Origin: an uncultured Lachnospiraceae bacterium
GTDB lineage: Bacteria > Bacillota > Clostridia > Lachnospirales > Lachnospiraceae
DNA length: 64,000 nucleotides
NCBI GenBank assembly: GCA_947173495.1
Contig: CAMWFQ010000022.1
Span: forward strand, 1-64,000
Reading direction: 5' to 3'
The notes under the pieces were generated by a model. That model worked only from the letters and a program-made list of their open reading frames with translations, ran no database searches and was not told the DNA's origin. Below, in pieces: positions 15,231 to 23,907 of this stretch (position 1 is its first letter; the number at the start of each line of letters is the position of its first letter). A program made the translations under genes and the position numbers.

Positions 15231-16580
15231 ATGAAAAGAAAACAAATGAAAAAAATAACAGCCTTATTAACGGCAGCTGTCCTTTCTCTGGGGATATTGG
15301 CCGGATGCGGAACCCAAAATGCAGAAAGGGAACCTGCAAAGGAAGAACCCACGAAAGAAGAAGCTGTGGCAGAAAAGGCGGAGACAATCAAAGCGTCCGG
15401 GGAAGAAACGGTGAAAATCACTTTTTGGTCGCATTTTGGCGGCGATGATGGAAAATATCTGAACAATATGGTGGCAGAATATCAGGCGCTTCATCCTGAG
15501 GTGGAAATAGAACACCTGGAAGTAACCAATGAAGACTATTATACAAAGTTTAAAACGGGCATTGCGTCAGGAGAAGGGCCGGATGTTTCCACGGGAGACG
15601 CCAACCGGCTGGTGGAGTTCAAGGCGGCAGGACTGGTGGAAGATATCACGCCGTATACGGAGGATGCCGGGGTTGACTGGAACAGCTATAATCAGAATGT
15701 TCTGGGTACCTGCACTGTGGACGGGGAACATCTGGCTATTCCGCTCAGTTCTTATGTTACGATTATGTTTGCCAACAAGACGCTTCTGGAAGAAGCGGGT
15801 ATGCTTCGGTTGAATGAAAACGGCGCCATTGACTTTGGAAGCTCTCCCGAAGAATTTATCGCTTTTCTGGAGGAGTATGAGGAAAAGAAGCCGGACGGCA
15901 TCTACACCATTGTAGGGGGTACTACGATGGATGATCCGTACCGTCTGTGGTGGTCTTTTTATGGACAAACCGGAGAACGGTTACTTAACGAAGAGGGTAC
16001 GGCGACCAATATTAATTCCGAAAACAGTAAAAAAGCATTAAAACTGACGGCAAGCCTGACAGAAAAAGGACTGTGGCCGGCAAATATTGAAGATTCGGAT
16101 CAGGTATTTCTGGCAAATAAAGCGGCTTTTTATGTAAGCGGAAACTGGTGGGTAGGAGCGGCTACGGAAGCGGGAATGGATTTTATTGCCATGCCGATTC
16201 CGCAGGTCTATGACGAACCCTCCGCATGGGGGGGAACCCATGTGTTTTATCTGAATCCAAGACCGGGACAGACCGAGGAGCAGAAAATTGAGGCGGTAAA
16301 ATTTGCCAACTGGATGGCCTGCAACAGCGCGGAATGGACAAAAGGCGGACATATCCCGGCAAACAATAATGTATTAGAGTCCGAAGAGTATAAGGCTCTG
16401 GAGCATCGGGAAACCTATGAGATGGTAAATACGTATATGATGGATTTGCCGGCTGTGGATAATGTAAACGCCATTGTGGAAGTGTTCCGTAACAATATTC
16501 CGCTGGCTTTTAACGGGGCAAGCCCTGTGGAGGACGTGCTGGCGGACTGTGAGCAGCAAATTAACGCGTTGCTGCAATAA
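15231..16580 (+). CDS. ABC transporter sugar-binding lipoprotein (family 1)
   Basis: 449 residues with a lipoprotein signal (lipobox LAGC, Cys26) and a Glu/Lys-rich tether to about residue 55. A family-1 binding fold follows (VKITFWSHFGGDDGKYLNNM, FKTGIASGEGPDVSTGDANR). Strong AAGGAGGAAAT site. It lies 63 bases after the arabinofuranosidase gene and feeds the permeases at 16680-18397. The ligand is inferred to be an arabinofuranosyl oligosaccharide from plant cell wall or glycoprotein material. Confidence 0.93.
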   Translation: MKRKQMKKITALLTAAVLSLGILAGCGTQNAEREPAKEEPTKEEAVAEKAETIKASGEETVKITFWSHFGGDDGKYLNNMVAEYQALHPEVEIEHLEVTNEDYYTKFKTGIASGEGPDVSTGDANRLVEFKAAGLVEDITPYTEDAGVDWNSYNQNVLGTCTVDGEHLAIPLSSYVTIMFANKTLLEEAGMLRLNENGAIDFGSSPEEFIAFLEEYEEKKPDGIYTIVGGTTMDDPYRLWWSFYGQTGERLLNEEGTATNINSENSKKALKLTASLTEKGLWPANIEDSDQVFLANKAAFYVSGNWWVGAATEAGMDFIAMPIPQVYDEPSAWGGTHVFYLNPRPGQTEEQKIEAVKFANWMACNSAEWTKGGHIPANNNVLESEEYKALEHRETYEMVNTYMMDLPAVDNVNAIVEVFRNNIPLAFNGASPVEDVLADCEQQINALLQ

Positions 16581-16615
16581 GGGATATAGGGATTACCCGG
16601 CGACTGTTGAAGAAT

Positions 16616-16650
16616 ACTGCCCGCTGTTAAGGCTTTCGGCAGCGGGCAGT
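16616..16650 (+). terminator. Intercistronic hairpin after the binding-protein gene
   Basis: ACTGCCCGCTG (16616-16626) pairs perfectly with CAGCGGGCAGT (16640-16650). No T run follows, so it is more likely a processing or 3'-protecting stem than a full terminator. It parallels the hairpin in the same place in the GH112 operon. Confidence 0.55.
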
Positions 16651-16679
16651 GTATCATAAATGATGGTAAGGAGGGAGAT

Positions 16680-17573
16680 ATGACGGCAAAGAAAGGCAGG
16701 AATTTGAGGGCGGCCATTTTATTCTTACTGCCCTTTATGACGGTGTACCTGTTATTTATGATTTATCCAATAGGAAAGGGATTTTATACGAGCCTGTGCG
16801 AGGTTAAACTTGATTTTTCACAAACCTATGTTGGGGCTGAAAATTATAAAACGTTATTCGGCGATAAATTTTTCTGGCAGTCCATGAAAAATACGCTGAT
16901 TTACGTGGCGCTTAATACGCCTGTGCTAATTATTGCCGGGCTGTTGCTTGCGATGATTCTCAACGCGGGGTTGAGGGGAAATGTGGTTTTCCGTACCGTC
17001 TTTTTCCTGCCGTATGTACTTTCCATATCGGTGGTGGGGTATATATGGAAATTTATTCTTCAGCCGTACAGCGGGTTATTAAATTCGCTTCTTCACCGGC
17101 TGGGAATGCAAAATGAAATTATGTGGCTACAGGATGAACGACTTGTATGGGGAAGCGTAGTAGCTATGACGGTATGGTCAGGCGTCGGTTTTAATATGAT
17201 TATGTTTCTCGCAGGATTGCAGGAAATTGATGAAAATCTGTATGAGGCGGCGGAGATTGACGGCGCGGGCATTTGGGCAAAGTTCAGGTATATTACCCTG
17301 CCCGGACTGAAAAATATTACTCTGATGATTACCATAATGCAGACGATCGCCTCTATGAAGCTTTTCACCCATACCTTTATTTTAACCAAGGGGGGGCCGG
17401 GAACGCAGACAAGAAGTATTGTACATTATATTTACGTAAAGGCGTTTACGGAAAATAAGCTGGGGACTGCAACGGCAATGTCCGTGATTTTGCTGGTAAT
17501 TATGCTGATATTCGCGGCCGTTCAACACCGGATTGGTTCGGAACGTGAAGATAAGGAAAGGATGGTCGGATGA
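16680..17573 (+). CDS. ABC sugar transporter permease, MalF-type
   Basis: 297 residues, six membrane segments, EAA loop LYEAAEIDGAGIWAKFRYIT near residue 190. Start follows GGAGGGAGAT. It ends in an ATGA overlap with the next permease, so the two are translationally coupled. Partner of the lipoprotein at 15231; no ATPase gene in the operon. Confidence 0.93.
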   Translation: MTAKKGRNLRAAILFLLPFMTVYLLFMIYPIGKGFYTSLCEVKLDFSQTYVGAENYKTLFGDKFFWQSMKNTLIYVALNTPVLIIAGLLLAMILNAGLRGNVVFRTVFFLPYVLSISVVGYIWKFILQPYSGLLNSLLHRLGMQNEIMWLQDERLVWGSVVAMTVWSGVGFNMIMFLAGLQEIDENLYEAAEIDGAGIWAKFRYITLPGLKNITLMITIMQTIASMKLFTHTFILTKGGPGTQTRSIVHYIYVKAFTENKLGTATAMSVILLVIMLIFAAVQHRIGSEREDKERMVG

Positions 17574-18397
17574 AGCGCGGAAAAATCAGGTTAAGTCGAA
17601 AATTTCTCTATCTGTTCGCGATACTCTGCGCGGCGGTTTGGGTCGCCCCAATTATCTGGATGATATTGGCATCGCTGAAACCTCAAAATTCCGCGGTTAC
17701 TATTCTGGAAAATCTGGTGAAGGGGCCTTTTACGTTGGAGAATTATGTAGAAATTTCCAAAAGTGAAATCTGGACCTGGATGAAAAACAGCCTTTTGCTG
17801 GGGATAATCTCGACGCTGGGAGCGGTTGTCATGGATTCTATGGCGGCATATGCGCTTTCCTACATAGAGTATCCCAGGAAAAAGTTGATATTCTGGTTCA
17901 TTATGCTGGGAATGATGGTGCCTGTCGAAGCGGAAATTATTCCTTTATATCAGGAAATGGTGGAGCTTCGATTAACCAACACCTATGCTTCCATCATTTT
18001 ACCCGCGCTGGCCGGACCTTTTGGAGTTTTTATTTTAAAGCAGTTTTATGACGGGATTCCCAGAGAACTGGCGGAGGCGGCCAAAATTGACGGCGCGGGA
18101 TATTTAAGAATTTTTTTAAATATTTTTGTGCCGCTCTCAAAATCCGCCATCTTTGCGCTTGGGATTTTTCTGTTTCTCGGAAGCTGGAATAATTTTTTAT
18201 GGCCCTTTCTGACATTGACAAGCAGTAAGAAGATGACGGTGCCAATTGGCTTACCCATGTTCAACAGTCTGATGGGATCGGACATGGTGATGCCCATGGC
18301 GGCCGCGTTTTTAGCAAGTGTTCCCATGATGATTGTGTTTTTGCTGTTTCAGAAACATATCATAAAGGGAATTACCATGACGGGAATCAAAGGATAA
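17570..18397 (+). CDS. ABC sugar transporter permease, MalG-type
   Basis: 275 residues, six membrane segments, EAA loop LAEAAKIDGAGYLRIFLNIF and C-terminal GITMTGIKG typical of the MalG side of carbohydrate-uptake-1 importers. Overlaps the upstream permease by four bases. Works with the genes at 15231 and 16680. Confidence 0.93.
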   Translation: MKRGKIRLSRKFLYLFAILCAAVWVAPIIWMILASLKPQNSAVTILENLVKGPFTLENYVEISKSEIWTWMKNSLLLGIISTLGAVVMDSMAAYALSYIEYPRKKLIFWFIMLGMMVPVEAEIIPLYQEMVELRLTNTYASIILPALAGPFGVFILKQFYDGIPRELAEAAKIDGAGYLRIFLNIFVPLSKSAIFALGIFLFLGSWNNFLWPFLTLTSSKKMTVPIGLPMFNSLMGSDMVMPMAAAFLASVPMMIVFLLFQKHIIKGITMTGIKG

Positions 18398-18413
18398 CAG
18401 GAGGATTTATTTT

Positions 18414-19391
18414 ATGAGGATAGACGCTTTAAGACAGGGATGCGCGCCGGGATGGCGGAGATATGAGAATAATCCCGTAATTGGGAACGAGCTGGGCGAA
18501 TGTTTTGACGTTTCCGTTTTTTCCAGGCAGGCAGGCGGTTATCGTATGTATTTTTCATGGAGAAGTAAAAAAAGCATTGCCATGACGGAGAGCCCGGACG
18601 GGCTCACCTGGGAGAGCCCGACGATTGTTATGGGACCCAGGCCGGAGTCGGGCTGGGAAGACGATGTGAACCGCATCAGCGTTATTTTTCATGAAGGAAA
18701 GTACTGGATGTGGTACAGTGGACAGGTGTGCGGAACCCTGATTAACGAACAGCATATTCTTTATCAGGAGGAAGAAAACGCGTTTTCCTGGATAGGGCTG
18801 GCCGTCAGTGAGGATGGAATACACTGGGAGCGCAGGGACGAGGCGGTTATGAAGCCTGCACAGGCCTGGGAAAAGAAATCCTTAATGTGTCCGCATGTGG
18901 TTTATGACGAGGAGATGAAGAAATTCCGTATGTGGTATTCCGGCGGAGGATGGTTTGAGCCGGATGCGATCGGGTATGCGGAAAGCCGGGATGGAATACA
19001 TTGGGAAAGATATGCAGGCAACCCTGTTTTGGAGGCGGTACCGGAAAATCTTTGGGAGCGGGAGCGGGCAACGGCCTGTCAGGTAGTCCGTCATGGAGAA
19101 TGGCACTATATGTTTTATATTGGGTTTGAGGATATTGACAAGGCCCGTATTAATATGGCACGCTCTAAAGACGGTATTACCGGATGGGAACGTCATCCGG
19201 AAAACCCGATTATCGTAGGAGGACGGGCCGGAAGCTGGGATTGCGAGGCGGCCTATAAGCCTTTCGCAATTTATGAGGAAGAAAATGACAGATGGATTCT
19301 CTGGTATAATGGAAGAAGGGCGTTTGTGGAGCAGATTGGAGTGGCTTTTCATGACGGCGAGGATCTGGGCTTCGACCGGAAGGGAAACTGA
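18414..19391 (+). CDS. Five-bladed beta-propeller glycoside hydrolase-like protein (GH43/GH32/GH130 type)
   Basis: 325 residues without a signal peptide. Repeated blade motifs of the form MWYSG/LAVSEDGIHWERR and MWYSGGG/YAESRDGIHWERY recur about every 60 residues, as in the GH32/43/62/68/130 propellers. Acidic residues such as those in GWEDDVNRIS and SWDCEAAYKP are candidates for catalysis, but the exact family cannot be fixed by eye. Start follows ACAGGAGG. Fourth structural gene of the arabinose-type operon; it likely removes another linkage from the same imported glycan. Confidence 0.8.
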   Translation: MRIDALRQGCAPGWRRYENNPVIGNELGECFDVSVFSRQAGGYRMYFSWRSKKSIAMTESPDGLTWESPTIVMGPRPESGWEDDVNRISVIFHEGKYWMWYSGQVCGTLINEQHILYQEEENAFSWIGLAVSEDGIHWERRDEAVMKPAQAWEKKSLMCPHVVYDEEMKKFRMWYSGGGWFEPDAIGYAESRDGIHWERYAGNPVLEAVPENLWERERATACQVVRHGEWHYMFYIGFEDIDKARINMARSKDGITGWERHPENPIIVGGRAGSWDCEAAYKPFAIYEEENDRWILWYNGRRAFVEQIGVAFHDGEDLGFDRKGN

Positions 19392-19394
19392 CAG

Positions 19395-20213
19395 GTGTAT
19401 TATTTAGATTTATCTCAGGATATCCGTTTTGATGAATGTGAATTTCGAAAATTTTTTCCGGGCGAGCGACACATTACGCGTAAGTGGAATAAAAGCGTGT
19501 TGCTGCTTGTTTTTAAAAACACTCTGAATTTTGAGGAGGATGGGAAAGAAATTTCCGTATCGGAAAATACCTGGTATATTCAAAGAGATAACTTATTACA
19601 GAGAGGAACTATCGGATCGCCCGCCCCGGAATATTTTTACGCTCATTTCGACGGAAAGTATTTAAATGACGCGGAATATTCGGGGGCGGCGCTTCCCGTT
19701 ACAGGAAAATTTAACGCACAATCCGTCTATCCTCTTGCAAAAGAGCTGTATGAAAATCAAAGCGATATAAAAAACGGAAGGCTTTATGGAAATATCGTTT
19801 TTCAGTACATTCTGTTAAAGATAAAGAGGGATTTTCAGGCGACACAAAATGGAATCGCCTTCCAGGTACGTCAATATCTTCTCGACAATTTTGACAAGGC
19901 AATCGCCTTAAACGATTTGTCTTCGCAATTTGGCTACTGCAACGATTACATGGGAAAAATATTTAAGAAACAATTTGAAACGTCCATCTATGAATATGTG
20001 ATTCGACTGCGCATCCAGAAAGCCAAACGGCTGCTTCTGGTCAGCACAAAATCAATTGCTCAGATCAGTGAAGATATCGGCTACACATCACCTTCTTTGT
20101 TTTATAAGGCGTTTGTTAAAAGGGAAAAAATATCTCCCCAGTGCTGGAAAGCTTTGTACAGGGGATATGTACCGGAAGAGATGACTGATAAATTTGACTT
20201 CCGAAGGCCCTAA
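19395..20213 (+). CDS. AraC-family transcriptional regulator
   Basis: 272 residues. The N-terminal half is a beta-rich ligand-binding arm. The C-terminal AraC domain starts near residue 155 (ALNDLSSQFGYCNDYMGKIF, IAQISEDIGYTSPSLFYKAF). It begins at a GTG three bases after the hydrolase stop, with only a weak ACAGG site, so translation is probably coupled. It likely regulates the arabinofuranosidase operon, of which it is the last gene. The motif beside the GH112 promoter is not repeated obviously upstream of 13302. Confidence 0.88.
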   Translation: MYYLDLSQDIRFDECEFRKFFPGERHITRKWNKSVLLLVFKNTLNFEEDGKEISVSENTWYIQRDNLLQRGTIGSPAPEYFYAHFDGKYLNDAEYSGAALPVTGKFNAQSVYPLAKELYENQSDIKNGRLYGNIVFQYILLKIKRDFQATQNGIAFQVRQYLLDNFDKAIALNDLSSQFGYCNDYMGKIFKKQFETSIYEYVIRLRIQKAKRLLLVSTKSIAQISEDIGYTSPSLFYKAFVKREKISPQCWKALYRGYVPEEMTDKFDFRRP

Positions 20214-20218
20214 ATTTC

Positions 20219-20489
20219 AGGATTCTTAAACGTTCTGGAAGAATTCTCATGGATAGTGTAACTATTATAAAAATCCACATCGGAAATTTCCCCGGAGGAA
20301 ATAAAATAATTCTCTCGTCTAATTCCGTCAGCTGCGTTTGGGAAAGCGCTTCATCGGCAATGGGAAAAATACGGCTGGCTTTGTGCACAATCAGCTTGTT
20401 CCTGATATCATATTTATCCTTAAAGTACAGATAAAAGCTTCCCGTTTCTGTTTTTTATTAGAATCTATTTTTCCCATTGTTTTCTCCAT
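20219..20489 (-). pseudogene. TetR-family regulator remnant with the DNA-binding helices deleted
   Basis: On the minus strand a start at 20489 reads MEKTMGKIDSNKKQKR, the usual lead-in of a clostridial TetR regulator. The frame then shifts and continues as FYLYFKDKYDIRNKLIVHKA followed by SRIFPIADEALSQ and LTELDERIILF. The helix-turn-helix that should lie between them, about 35-40 residues, is missing, and no frame joins the pieces. A further frame near the end reads SDVDFYNSYTIHENSSRTF before a stop. Inactive. It fills the gap between the arabinose operon and the intact guaA. Confidence 0.65.
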
Positions 20490-20590
20490 CTGCTCCTCGT
20501 AAATATAAATAAATTATAAGACAAAATGTCATAAAAACATTAAATTTTCTATTTATATTTGTTTATATATTTTTGTATAAAAATTTTTCA

Positions 20591-22132
20591 TCACTCAAAT
20601 TCAATCGTCGCCGGCGGCTTCCCCGTACAGTCATACAGCACCCTGTTAACTCCCTTCACTTCATTCACGATCCTGCCGGCCACCACGCCAAGCACCTCCC
20701 ATGGAATCTGCGCCGCTTCAGCCGTCATAAAATCAGAAGTATTCACCGCCCGCAGGGCAACGGCATAGTCATAGGTTCTTTCATCCCCCATGACGCCTAC
20801 GCTCTGCATATTGGTAAGCGCTGCGAAGTACTGCCCTAATTCCTTATCTATACCGGCCTTTGCAATCTCTTCCCTGTAGATAGCATCTGCCTCCTGTACC
20901 ATACGAACTTTCTCGGCAGTTACCTCGCCCACAATACGGACGCCAAGCCCCGGACCGGGGAACGGCTGCCTGTACACCAGATGCTCCGGAATGCCAAGCT
21001 CCAGCCCCGCCTTGCGGACTTCATCCTTAAACAGTAATCGCAGCGGCTCAATAATCTCCTTGAAATCAACATAGTCGGGAAGTCCGCCTACATTGTGATG
21101 AGATTTGATCACTGCGCTTTTTCCAAGACCGCTCTCGATCACATCCGGATAAATGGTTCCCTGCACCAGAAAATCTACTGCGCCGATTTTCTTTGCCTCT
21201 TCTTCGAAAACGCGGATAAATTCCTCCCCAATGATCTTTCTTTTTGCCTCCGGTTCACTTACTCCGGCAAGCTTCTCATAAAATCTCTCCTGTGCATTGA
21301 CACGGATAAAGTTCAAATCATAAGCTCCCTCAGGCCCGAACACTGCTTCCACTTCATCCCCTTCGTTTTTACGAAGAAGCCCATGATCCACAAACACGCA
21401 GGTAAGCTGTTTCCCCACTGCCTTTGAGAGAAGAACCGCCGCCACCGAAGAATCCACGCCACCTGAAAGCGCACAAAGTACCCTGCCTTCTCCCACCTTT
21501 TCACGAATCTGTCTGATGGTAGTCTCAACAAAGGAATCCATACGCCAGTCACCCCTGCACCGACAGATATGGAATACAAAATTGGAAAGCATCTTCATTC
21601 CCTCCCGGGTATGCATAACCTCAGGATGAAACTGTACAGCATACAAATTTTTAGTGACATTTTCCATTGCGGCTACCGGACAAACCGGCGTATGGGCAGT
21701 CACCCTGAAACCGGCAGGCGCCTTCTCGATATAGTCCGTATGGCTCATCCAGCAGACAGTCTTTTCCGATACATCCGAAAACAACAGCGAGGTTTTATCC
21801 ACCTCCACTTCTGTCTTTCCATATTCGCTGACAGGCGCGGTCTTAACACTGCCTCCCAAAAGATATGCCATGAGCTGCGCTCCATAGCAGATGCCCAAAA
21901 CCGGAATTCCCAGATCAAAAATTTCCACAGAATATCGAAGAGCATTTTCACCATAAACACTGTCCGGCCCTCCGGTAAAAATAATACCCTTTGGATTCAT
22001 CTCTCTGATCTGTTCCATGCTTATCGTACAGGGATGAACCTCACAATATACGTGGCATTCTCTGACTCTCCGCGCAATCAGCTGATTATACTGACCCCCG
22101 AAATCAATCACAACAATCATTTCTTTTTTCAT
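20591..22132 (-). CDS. guaA: GMP synthase (glutamine-hydrolysing)
   Basis: 513 residues, full length. The N-terminal class-I amidotransferase has the nucleophile Cys82 (GICYGAQ) and catalytic His169 and Glu171 (QFHPE). The ATP-pyrophosphatase loop SGGVDSS is at residues 223-229, and the C-terminal dimerisation domain ends PPATIEFE. It converts XMP, glutamine and ATP to GMP. ATG at 22132 has GAGGAG seven bases upstream; a start 12 codons earlier is less likely. It has a consensus promoter, unlike the degenerate paralogue at 378-1670, and is taken as the housekeeping copy. Confidence 0.97.
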   Translation of the reverse strand: MKKEMIVVIDFGGQYNQLIARRVRECHVYCEVHPCTISMEQIREMNPKGIIFTGGPDSVYGENALRYSVEIFDLGIPVLGICYGAQLMAYLLGGSVKTAPVSEYGKTEVEVDKTSLLFSDVSEKTVCWMSHTDYIEKAPAGFRVTAHTPVCPVAAMENVTKNLYAVQFHPEVMHTREGMKMLSNFVFHICRCRGDWRMDSFVETTIRQIREKVGEGRVLCALSGGVDSSVAAVLLSKAVGKQLTCVFVDHGLLRKNEGDEVEAVFGPEGAYDLNFIRVNAQERFYEKLAGVSEPEAKRKIIGEEFIRVFEEEAKKIGAVDFLVQGTIYPDVIESGLGKSAVIKSHHNVGGLPDYVDFKEIIEPLRLLFKDEVRKAGLELGIPEHLVYRQPFPGPGLGVRIVGEVTAEKVRMVQEADAIYREEIAKAGIDKELGQYFAALTNMQSVGVMGDERTYDYAVALRAVNTSDFMTAEAAQIPWEVLGVVAGRIVNEVKGVNRVLYDCTGKPPATIEFE

Positions 22133-22197
22133 AATGTACTCCTCTGCTTCCTGTCTGCCTGCAGGCATATTCTTATCATCAACGTTTTTTATTCCAT

Positions 22198-22226
22198 ATT
22201 ATAAAATTGCCGCAAATACTTGTCAA
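22198..22226 (-). promoter_or_regulatory. Consensus promoter of the intact guaA
   Basis: Minus strand TTGACA (22226-22221), 17-base spacer, TATAAT (22203-22198): a perfect vegetative promoter about 65 bases before the guaA start. No purine riboswitch aptamer was recognised in the leader. Confidence 0.85.
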
Positions 22227-22288
22227 AAGATTTTTCGAATTCTTTCCTCCTGCAATCACATTTTTCCCTTTTATCTTTTATTGATCTA

Positions 22289-22323
22289 ATGGCGCCTCAC
22301 CCTCTATTTCATGTGAAGCGCCA
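22289..22323 (-). terminator. Hairpin downstream of spoIIID
   Basis: TGGCGCCTCAC and GTGAAGCGCCA form an 11-base stem with one mismatch and a 12-base loop between the spoIIID stop and the guaA promoter. It lacks a T run on the minus strand, so termination is uncertain. Confidence 0.4.
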
Positions 22324-22348
22324 CTAGTATGTTTTCCTGTCTTTCTGA

Positions 22349-22606
22349 TTATTCATGATGCATATGCTGATATTTTTCCCGCGTTGCCATACCTCCCCGA
22401 ATGTGGCGTTCCTGTTTATTCACATCCAGAACTTTTCTTGCCTCTTTGGCGAGCGAAGAATTGATCTGCATAAGTCTTTCAGTTACATCTTTATGTACCG
22501 TAGATTTCGAAATTCCGAATGCCTTCGCCGTCTGTCTCACTGTTGCATTGTTGTCAATGATATAATTGGCAATATCGATTGCTCTCTCCTCGATATAATC
22601 TTTCAA
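22349..22606 (-). CDS. spoIIID: Sporulation transcription factor SpoIIID
   Basis: 85 residues, the family's usual length. The helix-turn-helix reads ATVRQTAKAFGISKSTVHKD, followed by the C-terminal basic segment (HIRGGMATREKY) that contacts DNA in SpoIIID. It is a mother-cell DNA-binding protein that switches genes from the sigma-E to the sigma-K programme. The start is a TTG with GAGGGG six bases ahead. A sigma-E-like promoter precedes it, as in Bacillus. Its presence argues strongly that the organism sporulates. Confidence 0.96.
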   Translation of the reverse strand: MKDYIEERAIDIANYIIDNNATVRQTAKAFGISKSTVHKDVTERLMQINSSLAKEARKVLDVNKQERHIRGGMATREKYQHMHHE

Positions 22607-22634
22607 AGGAAATCCCCTCAGAACACTTTTTTAC

Positions 22635-22664
22635 ATTGTATGAAAGGGGCTTAAGGGTTATGAC
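22635..22664 (-). promoter_or_regulatory. Sigma-E-type promoter of spoIIID
   Basis: Minus strand GTCATAAC (22664-22657), 14-base spacer, CATACAAT (22642-22635). The CATACA-T -10 and ATA-containing -35 fit the mother-cell sigma-E consensus, and spoIIID is a known sigma-E regulon member. Confidence 0.7.
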
Positions 22665-22704
22665 CTTATATTGACCAATAATATCCTTAATTTTCTGCTT
22701 AACT

Positions 22705-22930
22705 TTATCTTAACAAAACGGTAATCTTTTTCTCCCGTCTCTTCGCGTCCTCCAAAAGTGATGATATACGGTCATCCCGCTGCTCTGTACAGTTCCAACT
22801 ATATAATAATGCGATTCCCCGAAGAAATGCCCTGTCTGTGCCGCATACTTTTCCGTGAAAGTAAAATCGGTTGTACCCCACTCCCACAAATCCTCCGCTT
22901 CTTCATCAATTCCGGTACGAAGATTCTATT
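22705..22930 (-). other. Unassigned stretch, possible gene remnant
   Basis: Between spoIIID and the next terminator about 230 bases hold no convincing gene. One minus frame from about 22920 to a stop near 22715 reads LWEWGTTDFTFTEKYAAQTG then HFFGESHYYIVGTVQSSG, which looks protein-like, but it has no start codon with a ribosome site. It may be the end of a decayed gene. No homologue is recognised. Confidence 0.3.
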
Positions 22931-22935
22931 GTCAT

Positions 22936-22975
22936 GAATAAAAACTACCGGAAGGAATCATCTCCCTCCGATAGT
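22936..22975 (-). terminator. Intrinsic terminator of the TPR-like gene
   Basis: Minus strand: ACTATCGGAGGGA pairs with TCCTTCCGGTAGT (13 pairs, two G-U), loop GATGAT, followed directly by TTTTATTC. Strong and in the correct place after the gene at 23017-23706. Confidence 0.85.
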
Positions 22976-23016
22976 CTTCCATCCTCTATTTTATTCTCAT
23001 AAAAACCCTGCTATTT

Positions 23017-23706
23017 TTAATGAAAGGGAAGTTCATCATCATCCATTTCGAATTCCAGCTCATCTTCACCCAGCCCTGCAAAATACTGCTCTATTTCCTC
23101 CTCATACTGCTGTATCGCCTGGTTTATGGCCTTTTCGGCCTTTTTATTCCCGCTCAGCTTATAAAGGAGCGATGCCGCCGTAAAAATAATATCGTTGTCC
23201 TCCGTGCAGACAGTATCCTCGGATATATACTGATCCACCAGCTTTTTGCCCCCTGCGTAATCTCTGATGGCAATCTTCGCATAGATAAGCGCCGTTGCTG
23301 CAAGCACATCCTCGGTATTCTTCTGATACCATCTTTCACAAAACGCATGTGCTTCCTCTTTCTTTCCCTGTTCTCTCATTGCGGACGCTATCCGGAAATT
23401 CAGCTCCCCAGGATCCTCCTCCTCCCATTTAAACAGTCCGAGAAGCTGTTCACAGATGCTCTGGACTTCCTCATTCTTTTCCAGTATTTCCAGCTCGTCC
23501 AGGTAATCATCCAGCCAGCCGCACACGTCAAACTGATAGTCTGTTCTGTCATCCAGCAGATATAATTCCGGGACTGCATCCTCTTTTATGATCTCCATCA
23601 AAACCGAAAATGCATTATCCCAGTCTTCCAGATTTACATCTGACTGCTCCATATTTGCATAGCATTTTGACGACAATTTTTCAAATTTCTTCCATAATTT
23701 ATTCAT
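23017..23706 (-). CDS. TPR-like cytoplasmic protein of unknown function
   Basis: 229 residues, acidic, helical throughout, no signal or membrane segment. Helix pairs of roughly 34-residue periodicity with small/aromatic positions (AFCERWYQKN, ALIYAKIAIRDYAGGKKLVD, SLLYKLSGNKKAEKAINQAI) suggest tetratricopeptide-like repeats. The C-terminus is strongly acidic (LGEDELEFEMDDDELPF). Monocistronic with its own terminator. Function unknown; probably a protein-interaction scaffold. Confidence 0.75.
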   Translation of the reverse strand: MNKLWKKFEKLSSKCYANMEQSDVNLEDWDNAFSVLMEIIKEDAVPELYLLDDRTDYQFDVCGWLDDYLDELEILEKNEEVQSICEQLLGLFKWEEEDPGELNFRIASAMREQGKKEEAHAFCERWYQKNTEDVLAATALIYAKIAIRDYAGGKKLVDQYISEDTVCTEDNDIIFTAASLLYKLSGNKKAEKAINQAIQQYEEEIEQYFAGLGEDELEFEMDDDELPFH

Positions 23707-23824
23707 GACTTTTCCCCCTTAGGTGCCCCCATATCTTCTCTTTTCTAATCTACCACGTATCGCCTTTTTTCGCAATAGTTCTGCTTCTATTGACTTTTCT
23801 TAACTGCGTGCTATACTTAAAAAG

Positions 23825-23900
23825 CCGGTTCGGATACACTTTGTATTCAGAGCCGCCGAGTGTTCGAGACCTTCCACTCGTTAAAAAAATACTAAAGGAG
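23825..23900 (+). promoter_or_regulatory. Probable preQ1-I riboswitch
   Basis: Just before queT, CGAGTG (23857-23862) pairs with CACTCG (23875-23880), enclosing TTCGAGACCTTC. The A-rich tail TTAAAAAAATACTAAAGGAG follows and runs into the ribosome site. This is the preQ1-I plan: a short stem, C-rich loop, and an AAAAAACUAA-like tail that folds back as an H-type pseudoknot and hides the ribosome site. A second hairpin (CGGTTC.../...GAGCCG, about 23826-23855) lies upstream. QueT genes are known targets of this class. Structure class inferred by eye. Confidence 0.6.
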
Positions 23901-23907
23901 AATAAAA

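Noticed and set aside
22705-22887. 60-codon minus-strand frame
   Set aside because: A different frame in the same bases looks more protein-like; neither has a credible start, so no gene is called.
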